Shown: positions 32,059 through 38,373 of the stretch, piece after piece
Position numbering within the stretch: the stretch's first letter is position 1
Layout of the letters: every line of letters starts with the position of its first letter
Translations under genes and position numbers: made by a program
From: JAVVHH01 sp965199585
GTDB lineage: Bacteria > Pseudomonadota > Alphaproteobacteria > Acetobacterales > Acetobacteraceae
Direction of reading: 5' to 3'
NCBI GenBank assembly: GCA_965199585.1
Contig: CBDASI010000001.1
Location: 1 to 64,000, forward strand
DNA: 64,000 nucleotides
The notes under the pieces: model-generated
What the model was told of the DNA's origin: nothing
Databases searched by the model: none
What the model saw: the letters and a program-made list of their open reading frames with translations, nothing else

Positions 32059-32964
32059 ATGAACGTCGGTTTCATCGGCCTGGGACGCATGGGCCGTCCC
32101 ATGGCGTCCAACCTTTGCCGGAAAGGCTTCCGGCTGTTCGTGAACGACGTGAACCCGCTGGCGGTGGACGAGTTGGCCAAGCTGCAAGCCACGCCATGTG
32201 CCACGGTCGCCGAGGTCGTTGCGGACGCCGACATCGTCATCACCATGCTTCCCGACGCCTCGGTGGTCCGTCACGTCATGACGATGGCGGACGGCGTGTT
32301 CGCCCGCGCCAAGCCCGGCTCGATCGTCCTGGACATGAGCACGATCGATCCCGACACGACCGATTCTCTCGTGGCGCAAGCCAAAGCCCGAGGCCTGAAC
32401 TTCGTGGACGCACCCGTCGGCCGGCTGGCCAGCCACGCCGACCGGGGCGAGAGCCTGTTCATGGTCGGTGCCGAGCCGGCCGACTTCGAACGGGTCAAGC
32501 CGTTGCTCGATGGGATGGGAAGCACGGTCCACCATTGCGGGCCACCCGGCTCGGGAACGCGCACCAAGCTGGTGAACAACTTCCTCGCTGTCTCGTCGTG
32601 CCAGATGAACGCGGAAGCCTTGTCGCTGTCCCAGCGGTTCGGCCTGGATCTCGAGCGGACGCTGGAAGTGCTCTACGGGACCACGGCGGTGAACGGCCAG
32701 TTGAAGATCGCCTGGCCGACGAAGGTCTTGGTCGGCGATGTCGAGCCCGGCTTCACCATCGACCTCGCACACAAGGACCTGACTCTCATCGTGGACGCGG
32801 CAAATGCCGCGCGGGTGCCCATGCCGATGGCGGCTGCCGCGAGGGAAGCCTTCAGCGTGGCCCGCGCCCGCGGCTTCGGTGGCCAGGATTTCTCCGCCAT
32901 GGTCGACGTCGCCTGCGACGTGGCCGGGATCGACAAGCCCCGCCTCGCCCATCGCCCTGCCTGA
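32059..32964 (+). CDS. Beta-hydroxyacid dehydrogenase, sulfolactaldehyde-reductase (YihU)-like
   Basis: A 301-residue NAD-dependent dehydrogenase. The Rossmann motif GFIGLGRMGRPMASNL, the DMSTIDPDTTD block, the catalytic lysine region TKLVNNF and the C-terminal IDLAHKDLTLIVDAANAARV are all present. Where 3-hydroxyisobutyrate dehydrogenases read PVSGG, this has PVGR. E. coli sulfolactaldehyde reductase YihU also has PVGR, its arginine contacting the sulfonate, and similarity to YihU continues through the WPTKVLVGDV region. Sulfolactaldehyde or a related sulfonate or phosphonate is therefore a reasonable substrate, not proven. Shine-Dalgarno GGGGAGCGG. A LivK-type binding protein follows 26 bases later. 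Confidence 0.82.
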   Translation: MNVGFIGLGRMGRPMASNLCRKGFRLFVNDVNPLAVDELAKLQATPCATVAEVVADADIVITMLPDASVVRHVMTMADGVFARAKPGSIVLDMSTIDPDTTDSLVAQAKARGLNFVDAPVGRLASHADRGESLFMVGAEPADFERVKPLLDGMGSTVHHCGPPGSGTRTKLVNNFLAVSSCQMNAEALSLSQRFGLDLERTLEVLYGTTAVNGQLKIAWPTKVLVGDVEPGFTIDLAHKDLTLIVDAANAARVPMPMAAAAREAFSVARARGFGGQDFSAMVDVACDVAGIDKPRLAHRPA

Positions 32965-32990
32965 CGACCAACCAACTCTGGGAGCCCGCG

Positions 32991-34223
32991 ATGCCGACGT
33001 TTCGACGTGATTTCCTGCGCGCTGCCGCCGGTTCGGCCCTGGTCCTGCCGGCGATCCGCCCTGCTGCGGCGCAACCCAAGGCGGTCGTCAAGATCGGCGT
33101 GCTCGCCGACTTCTCGGGGCTCTACCAAGACCTGCTCGGCTTGCCCGGGGTCGAGTGCGCCAAACAAGCGGTGGTCGACTTCGCGCGCTCGCATGACGGC
33201 TTCGGCGCCGAGGTGGTCTATGCCGATCACCAGAACAAGGCGGATGTCGGCAGCGCGATCGTCCGCAACTGGTTCGATTCCGAAGGCGTGGACATGGTGA
33301 TCGCGGGTCCGAACAGCGCTGTCGGGCTCGCCGTCTCCTACATTTCGAAGGAGAAGAACAAGGTCTGCATGGGCGCCGCCGTCACGGCGAGCGAGTTCAC
33401 GGGCAAGGACTGCACCCCGAACACGGTCAACTGGACCTACGACGCCTTCATGCTGTCCAAGTCGGTCGCGACGGAGATCACCAAGGCCGGTGCCAAGACC
33501 TGGTTCTTCATCTCGAGCGACAACACGTTCGGCGCCTCGCTGGAGGCTGAAACGAGCGCCTTCGTCGCCGAGGCGGGTGGCCGGGTGCTGGGCAGCTCGA
33601 AAGCGCCGCTGAGCACCATGGATTTCTCCGCCATGTTGCTGGCTGCCCAGGCGAGCGGGGCGGAAGTCCTGGCGCTGGCCGTGGGCGGCAACGACCTCAT
33701 CAACGTCCTGAAGCAAGCCGCGGAGTTCGGCTTGCGCGGCAAGATGCGGATCGCCGCGCTCGTCACCTTCCTTGGCGATATCCATGGTGCCGGGTTGCAG
33801 ACCATGCAGGGACTGCTGTTCACCAACAGCTTCTACTGGGACCTGAACGACCGGACCCGCGCCTTCACCGCCCGCGTCCTGCCCAAGCTCGGCGGCACCT
33901 ATCCCGGCATGACACATGCGGGATGCTACGGCATCACGACACATTACTTGCGCGCGGCGGCTGCCATGGGTGCCGCCGATGCCAAGCGCAGCGGCCGCGC
34001 CACCGTCGCGCGCATGAAGGAGATCCCGATCGACGACGATGCGTTCGGATCGGGCCACATCCGAGCCGACGGACGCGCCGTCATCCCGGCATACTTGCTG
34101 CAGGTGAAGCAACCGGCCGAGAGCGTTAAGCCCTGGGATTACTGCAAGGTCGTCTCGACACTCGCGCCCGAAGAAACGGTGCGGCCCCTGTCGCAAAGTG
34201 CCTGCCCGGCCGCGAAGACCTAG
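32991..34223 (+). CDS. Branched-chain-amino-acid-type ABC binding protein (LivK-like)
   Basis: Periplasmic type I binding protein of 410 residues. It has a Tat-type signal (FRRDFLRAAAG, cleavage near AAA-QP around residue 28), then KIGVLADFSGLYQDLLGLPG, a loop naming the ligand site (AGPNSAVGLAVSYISKEKN) and the second lobe from SSDNTFGASLEAE. Members bind amino acids, amides, aromatic acids or other small organic acids. No Liv permeases or ATPases follow: the next sequence is an SDR stump, so the rest of the importer may have been lost by deletion or lies elsewhere. Co-directional with the YihU-like gene. Confidence 0.88.
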   Translation: MPTFRRDFLRAAAGSALVLPAIRPAAAQPKAVVKIGVLADFSGLYQDLLGLPGVECAKQAVVDFARSHDGFGAEVVYADHQNKADVGSAIVRNWFDSEGVDMVIAGPNSAVGLAVSYISKEKNKVCMGAAVTASEFTGKDCTPNTVNWTYDAFMLSKSVATEITKAGAKTWFFISSDNTFGASLEAETSAFVAEAGGRVLGSSKAPLSTMDFSAMLLAAQASGAEVLALAVGGNDLINVLKQAAEFGLRGKMRIAALVTFLGDIHGAGLQTMQGLLFTNSFYWDLNDRTRAFTARVLPKLGGTYPGMTHAGCYGITTHYLRAAAAMGAADAKRSGRATVARMKEIPIDDDAFGSGHIRADGRAVIPAYLLQVKQPAESVKPWDYCKVVSTLAPEETVRPLSQSACPAAKT

Positions 34224-34255
34224 AAAGAAGATCAACCCGAACCGGGAAGGTTCGG

Positions 34256-34489
34256 TACTCATACGCCAAGCAGAACATCCGCGTGAACGCCGTGCTGCCC
34301 GGCAACATCGAGACGCCGATGATGGACCGCTTCACCGGCGGCGACATCCAGAGAGCGATCGACCTCGAGCCGGTCGGCCGCCTCGGCAAGCCGGAGGAGA
34401 TCGCGGAGTCGGTGCTGTGGATGGCCTCGGATCTCGGCGGCTTCGTCACCGGCTCGGCGATCGTTGTCGACGGCGGCTGGTCGCTCTGA
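34256..34489 (+). pseudogene. 5'-truncated short-chain dehydrogenase gene
   Basis: From about 34256 the plus strand reads YAKQNIRVNAVLPGNIETPM, PVGRLGKPEEIAESVLWMAS and VTGSAIVVDGGWSL, the last third of an SDR. The cofactor site, catalytic serine and Y-x-x-x-K are missing. Homology starts only about 30 bases after the stop of the LivK-like gene, so a deletion removed the front. A GTG at 34283 could give a 68-residue peptide, but it would not be an enzyme. Confidence 0.8.
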
Positions 34490-34517
34490 CGATCCGGCCG
34501 CACATCGGCAATAATCG

Positions 34518-34994
34518 TCAACGAGAAGGGTTGATCGCGGACGGGGGCGAGCCCGGGATCACGACCGGCCCACCGGTCTGCTCTGCCAGCAACGCTACTT
34601 TGGTGAAGCCAGCTTGGGTGATCGCCGCCATGGTCTCCATGATCCGGCCATAGCTCACCCCCTTGTCGCCGCGAACCAAGATACGGCGATCGGTTTTGTT
34701 CTGGCTGATCGCCCCGAGTTTGGGTGCGAGATCCGTCAACGTCAGCTCGGTCTCCTGCAGGAAGATCCTGCCTTCGGCGTTCACCGATACGGTCAGCGGT
34801 TCGCTGTCCTGTGCCACCGGTGCAGCGCTCGCCTTTGGCAGATCGACGGTCACGCCCGAGGTCATCAGCGGCGCGGCCACCATGAACACGATGAGCAGCA
34901 CCAGCATCACATCCACCAACGGCGTGACGTTGATTTCCGCCATCGCGCGATAGCGTCCACGGCCGCCGCCGGGCTGCATGGGACCGCCCGCCAT
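34518..34994 (-). CDS. tolR: ExbD/TolR-type proton-channel subunit
   Basis: A 158-residue inner-membrane protein with one N-terminal helix (VTPLVDVMLVLLIVFMVAAP, residues about 22-41) carrying the conserved aspartate in PLVDVMLVLL that conducts protons. A periplasmic domain follows, ending TQAGFTKVALLAEQTGG. With TolQ/ExbB it converts proton motive force into movement of TonB or TolA. ATG at 34994 overlaps the stop of the TolQ gene by one base. No tolA, tolB or pal follows; instead two TonB-domain genes lie upstream, so the pair probably energises those rather than the cell-division Tol system. Confidence 0.88.
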   Translation of the reverse strand: MAGGPMQPGGGRGRYRAMAEINVTPLVDVMLVLLIVFMVAAPLMTSGVTVDLPKASAAPVAQDSEPLTVSVNAEGRIFLQETELTLTDLAPKLGAISQNKTDRRILVRGDKGVSYGRIMETMAAITQAGFTKVALLAEQTGGPVVIPGSPPSAINPSR

Positions 34995-35722
34995 CAGCGG
35001 CGCTCCTCCGCCTGATCGTCGCTCTGGCGGGAGAGGATGGCCGAGAACTCCGACCCGAACCCTTCGAGACGGCCGGCCAGCCGCGCCAGATCGGTGCTCA
35101 GCTTGTTGTAGGCGAGCACGGCGGGGATCGCGGCGACCAGTCCGATCGCCGTGGCGAACAGCGCCTCCGCAATCCCCGGCGCCACCACGCTCAGATTGGT
35201 GTTCTTGCTGGTGGCGATGGCCGAGAACGACCGCATGATGCCCCACACCGTGCCGAACAGCCCCACGAAGGGCGCCGTGGACCCGACGGAGGCCAGGAAC
35301 ACCATCCAGTTCTCCATGCGATCCATCTCGCGCGACACGGTGACGGTGATGGCCCGCTCGACACGCAACCCCACATTGCCCCGGCTCGGACCGGTGCCCG
35401 AGGCGCCCGCGCTTCGTTGCCACTCGCTCATCCCAGCGCCGAACACGGCCGCCATCGGATGGGTCGGGCGCACGCCGTCCTGCCGGTAGAGCTCGTCGAG
35501 GCTGCCGCCCGCCCAGAACCGGTCTTCGAACACGGTCGCGATCCGATTGACCCGGCGTAGGCTCAGGCTCTTCTGGAACACGATGGCCCACACCCCGACG
35601 CTCGCGGCCACGAGCAACAGCAACACCGTCTTGACCACCCAATCGGCCTGCAGAAACAAGCCGAGCAGCGAAAGGTCGCCGCCCGTGCTCGCCAGGCTGA
35701 CCGCATCGACCGTTCCGCTCAC
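34994..35722 (-). CDS. tolQ: ExbB/TolQ-type proton-channel subunit
   Basis: A 242-residue inner-membrane protein with three helices: residues about 22-45 (FLQADWVVKTVLLLLVAASV), about 138-160 (LASVGSTAPFVGLFGTVWGI) and about 178-200 (GIAEALFATAIGLVAAIPAV). GLFGTVWGIM and EALFATAIGL are the MotA/TolQ/ExbB proton-channel signatures. The start is GTG at 35722, supported by GAGGAG seven bases upstream. It lies 42 bases after the secreted TonB-domain gene, in the same direction, and overlaps tolR by one base. The pair belongs to the CTAC-N5-GTAG-controlled unit by position. Confidence 0.88.
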   Translation of the reverse strand: MSGTVDAVSLASTGGDLSLLGLFLQADWVVKTVLLLLVAASVGVWAIVFQKSLSLRRVNRIATVFEDRFWAGGSLDELYRQDGVRPTHPMAAVFGAGMSEWQRSAGASGTGPSRGNVGLRVERAITVTVSREMDRMENWMVFLASVGSTAPFVGLFGTVWGIMRSFSAIATSKNTNLSVVAPGIAEALFATAIGLVAAIPAVLAYNKLSTDLARLAGRLEGFGSEFSAILSRQSDDQAEERR

Positions 35723-35764
35723 ATCACGCTCCTCATCCGATCCATCCGGCTGTCGATGATCCCA

Positions 35765-36694
35765 TCAGGGGGGATCACCGGCGGGAGGCTGGATGGGCGT
35801 CACCGACGAGGCGCTCCATGCGATGGCGGGAACGGTTTGAGTGGAACACGTCAAGTCGATCGTCCCGCCGCGGTTGAGAAGCTGATTAGCCTTCGCCGCA
35901 TCCAGATAAACGAGTTCTATATTGCCGTTCAGACTACTGCCCCCCTCCGGCCACACGGTATATTCCGTGAACCTCCGCGACCCTCCGCCGATCCACTCCA
36001 CCCGACCCGCCCATTTCACGACCTGCCCGATCTCCACCACCGGCGCGAGGGTGCCGAAACCGCCCTCGTAGAACTTGACCCATGGGCTGCCATCCGGCTT
36101 GCGGAAGAAGACGGCCTCGGCCGAGCTGCGGACGCCGTAGGCAGGGTGGTTCCTGATCCCCTGCGTCACCACCGTTCCGGTGCAGGATTTCTGCAGCATG
36201 GTGCTGAGGATCGCCGACCCGACCGGATTGTTCGTCACCGTGAACGGCCTCGGGGACGAGGCCGGCGTATCGCCGGTCGGCTGATCGCGTCGGCGCGCAA
36301 GAACGTAGTGCAGAGACAAATCGATCGTGTCCGATGCGCCCGTCGGCAGCGGACGAACGAACCCGCCGCGGAACGCAGCGGCCGCGGCCGCGTCCAGCGA
36401 CGGCGACCCGGAGCTTCCGACCACGTCGGCGGTCCAGATATTGCCATCGGAACGGATCGCCAGACGAAGTTTGACCGTGCCGGCCTCGTCGTTATCGGAG
36501 GCGTGCCTCGGGTAGTAGCCATGCACGTCCCACCACGCTTGCAACTGCCTCAGGAGGTCGCGCTGAGCCGGGTTCGGCGGCTCCGCCTCGTTGGTGATGC
36601 TGAAATCCTGCGCGACGACGGGCGCGGTGCCGCCCGCCACAAGCAGCAGCACGACAGCCGCGGCGAGGCTCGCTGAAACGATCGGCATCCGCAT
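35765..36694 (-). CDS. Secreted protein with TonB C-terminal domain and CTGT domain
   Basis: A 309-residue periplasmic protein. A signal peptide (ASLAAAVVLLLVAGGTAPVV, cleavage at VAQ-D near 29) is followed by a TonB C-terminal-like domain (about 45-137: LRQLQAWWDVHGYYPRHAS, GTVKLRLAIRSDGNI). The last 145 residues form a second domain starting SCTGTVV, with FFRKPDGSPWVKF and a final TIDLTCS cysteine. The same domain, with CTGTI, FFRRADGTAWVRF and a terminal cysteine, closes the M56 protease at 40.1 kb. Unlike TonB it has no anchor helix and no proline-rich linker. Its own palindrome (36738-36754) lies 44 bases upstream of the start. Function unknown. Confidence 0.82.
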   Translation of the reverse strand: MRMPIVSASLAAAVVLLLVAGGTAPVVAQDFSITNEAEPPNPAQRDLLRQLQAWWDVHGYYPRHASDNDEAGTVKLRLAIRSDGNIWTADVVGSSGSPSLDAAAAAAFRGGFVRPLPTGASDTIDLSLHYVLARRRDQPTGDTPASSPRPFTVTNNPVGSAILSTMLQKSCTGTVVTQGIRNHPAYGVRSSAEAVFFRKPDGSPWVKFYEGGFGTLAPVVEIGQVVKWAGRVEWIGGGSRRFTEYTVWPEGGSSLNGNIELVYLDAAKANQLLNRGGTIDLTCSTQTVPAIAWSASSVTPIQPPAGDPP

Positions 36695-36737
36695 CGGGCA
36701 TTCCCCAGCTCAGGATCGGTTCGACTATCGAGCCGTG

Positions 36738-36754
36738 TGCTACGCACTGTAGCA
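36738..36754. promoter_or_regulatory. BlaI-type operator A (upstream of the secreted TonB-domain gene)
   Basis: TGCTACGCACTGTAGCA is a palindrome with 6-base arms around five bases, core CTAC-N5-GTAG at 36740-36752. A degenerate copy (CTAT-CGAGC-CGTG) starts exactly 15 bases earlier at 36725. The same core recurs at both promoters flanking the BlaI-like gene, defining one regulon. Confidence 0.75.
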
Positions 36755-36817
36755 TTGAATCGTCGCGTTCGGATGTCCAGGCTTTTATGGATTGCGGGCT
36801 GCATCGACGCTCGCCGA

Positions 36818-37771
36818 TCACCGGCCGCCATCCGAAGGCCGATAGTGCAGCGTCACCACGACGTCGGCCGGTTGCGGCGGCGTTCCGGCTGGCAGGGGTG
36901 GCAGGCGAGCGTTGCGGAACACCGCCAGCGCCGCGCCGTCGAGCACGCTCGATCCGGAGCTCTGGACCACCTCGATCGAGAGGACCCGGCCGTCGCCGGC
37001 GATGGCGATGTGCACCCTGACGTTGCCGCCTTGGTTGGTTTGCGAGGCCTCCCTGGGATAAAAGGAGTTCTGATCCCACCATTGTTTGAGCCGCCCCATC
37101 CAGGCCGCGCCGTTATTGGCGGCGTTGGTGCGACCGGGGCTACTTCCGCCGTCAGTCGCTCCCGTCGGCGCTTCCCCCGGGGCGGTCGTGCCGCCGGTCG
37201 GGACCGACCGGACGGGGGCGAGGCGTTGCGGCGGCGACCGTCGGGGCGGCGGAGACGGCGCGCGCGCCGGCGGCACTGGCCGGGGTGGCGAAATCGTGCG
37301 CGGCGGCGGCGGTGGCTCCGGCGGTGGCGGTTCTGGCGACGACGGTTCTGGCCGTGGCGGCACGAGTGCCGTTGCCGGTGCTTGCGCCGGCAGGGGTATC
37401 TCGGCGGGTTGGATCGTCGTGATCGTGTCGGGCGGGGCGACGGACGCCTCGGGCGGGACCTCGGCCTGCTGAACCGGTGGCGATACGGCGGGCGCCGGTG
37501 CCGGCGGTTGAGACGCCTCGGCCGGCTCGGCGGGAAGCTCGGGAGCCGCCGGGGCCGTCGCCGCGGCCGACGCCTCGACGGGTCCTTCGGTGATGAACGC
37601 CACCGGCAGCGGGTCGGTGACCCCTGCCGGTGGCGGCAGCGACGGCCTCATGAGTAGGGCGCCGAGGGCAGCCAAGTGCAGGCAAAGCGAAAGAAGGAGC
37701 AGCCAGCCCGATCTGTCGGGCTGATGCAGACTCATCCCGAGGCGCTGGCGGCCTTCCGACATCGGCCCCAT
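36818..37771 (-). CDS. tonB: TonB-family energy-transducing protein
   Basis: A 317-residue inner-membrane-anchored protein. One N-terminal helix (GWLLLLSLCLHLAALGALLM, with the histidine typical of TonB helices) is followed by a long Pro/Glu/Ala-rich linker that spans the periplasm (about residues 45-200). The C-terminal TonB domain (about 225-315) has LKQWWDQNSFYPREASQTNQ and GDGRVLSIEVVQSSGSSVLD. Its domain is close in wording to that of the secreted neighbour, so the two are paralogues. ATG 37771 is used; a TTG at 37789 and ATGs at 37762 and 37735 are alternatives. Paired palindromes lie about 115 bases upstream. TolQR nearby are the likely energisers. Confidence 0.88.
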   Translation of the reverse strand: MGPMSEGRQRLGMSLHQPDRSGWLLLLSLCLHLAALGALLMRPSLPPPAGVTDPLPVAFITEGPVEASAAATAPAAPELPAEPAEASQPPAPAPAVSPPVQQAEVPPEASVAPPDTITTIQPAEIPLPAQAPATALVPPRPEPSSPEPPPPEPPPPPRTISPPRPVPPARAPSPPPRRSPPQRLAPVRSVPTGGTTAPGEAPTGATDGGSSPGRTNAANNGAAWMGRLKQWWDQNSFYPREASQTNQGGNVRVHIAIAGDGRVLSIEVVQSSGSSVLDGAALAVFRNARLPPLPAGTPPQPADVVVTLHYRPSDGGR

Positions 37772-37884
37772 GACCAAACGAGACCTCAACGGACGTCGCC
37801 GACGATCGGCGTGGCAAACATCGCCGGGTCAACCGCCATGGCTTGCCTCCTCGCGGCCGGCTGGCCTGAACCGACCGGCCCAAT

Positions 37885-37914
37885 CTACTCGCCGTAGTGC
37901 TACATCGTGTAGCG
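37885..37914. promoter_or_regulatory. BlaI-type operator pair B (tonB side)
   Basis: Two CTAC-N5-GTAG cores lie head to tail: CTACTCGCCGTAG (37885-37897) and CTACATCGTGTAG (37900-37912), 15 bases apart from start to start. The second extends to TGCTAC/GTAGCG and contains TACA-N3-TGTA, like the TACA/TGTA elements known for BlaI/MecI/CopY repressors. Located in the divergent tonB-blaI gap. Confidence 0.78.
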
Positions 37915-37961
37915 AAAATGGCAAGCCAGTTTCCGCCGCTTGCGCGGCGTCGCGGTGGACG

Positions 37962-37980
37962 CTACCGATCGTAGCGCTAC
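37962..37980. promoter_or_regulatory. BlaI-type operator C (blaI side)
   Basis: GCTACCGATCGTAGC (core 37962-37974) is a perfect palindrome. A further CTAC half-site begins 15 bases on at 37977, keeping the period of the tonB-side pair. It ends about 16 bases before the start codon of the BlaI-like gene, a position suited to autorepression. Confidence 0.75.
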
Positions 37981-37995
37981 ACGGATGGGTGCTCC

Positions 37996-38373
37996 ATGGA
38001 TGACCGGATGTCCGACCTCGGGGAGCTGGAGCTCGAGGTCATGCAGATCGTCTGGGATAGCGGCGAGATCACGGCCGAGCAGGTCAGGGAGAAGCTGCCT
38101 CGCGCCGCCAAGGAGTCGACCGTGCGGACGGTTCTCAGCCGGCTCGAAGACAAGGGCTACCTGACCCACAGTGTCGACGGGCGAACCTTCGTCTTCCGCG
38201 CCGCGGAGGCGCGCCAGGAGGTTGCGGCCCGGGCGGTCCGGCGGATCGTGGACTGGTTCTGCAAGGGATCGGTCGAAGAGGTCCTGGTCGGCATGGCCGA
38301 TGCGCGAATGCTGGACGCTAAAACCCTGGAGACGCTGGCCAAACGCATCAAAACAGCGAAAGCCCGGCGCTGA
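37996..38373 (+). CDS. BlaI/MecI/CopY-family repressor
   Basis: A 125-residue DNA-binding repressor. The N-terminal winged helix (MSDLGELELEVMQIVWDSGE, then STVRTVLSRLEDKGYLTH) is the BlaI/MecI signature. The C-terminal part (about 75-125) is the dimerisation helix bundle in which the partner protease cleaves classical BlaI. ATG at 37996; ATG 38008 is possible. Its stop overlaps the M56 protease start by one base, the canonical blaI-blaR1 order. No beta-lactamase or penicillin-binding-protein gene is nearby. The CTAC-N5-GTAG palindromes in front of it, tonB and the secreted gene are its probable operators. Confidence 0.92.
   Translation: MDDRMSDLGELELEVMQIVWDSGEITAEQVREKLPRAAKESTVRTVLSRLEDKGYLTHSVDGRTFVFRAAEARQEVAARAVRRIVDWFCKGSVEEVLVGMADARMLDAKTLETLAKRIKTAKARR

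Noticed and set aside
34283..34489. Small 68-residue protein
   Set aside because: It is only the C-terminal part of an SDR; the GTG start is the internal valine of the conserved RVNAVLPG block.
34518..35722. Canonical Tol-Pal cell-division operon
   Set aside because: Only the TolQ/TolR-type pair is present; tolA, tolB, pal and ybgC are absent, and the neighbours are TonB-domain genes.
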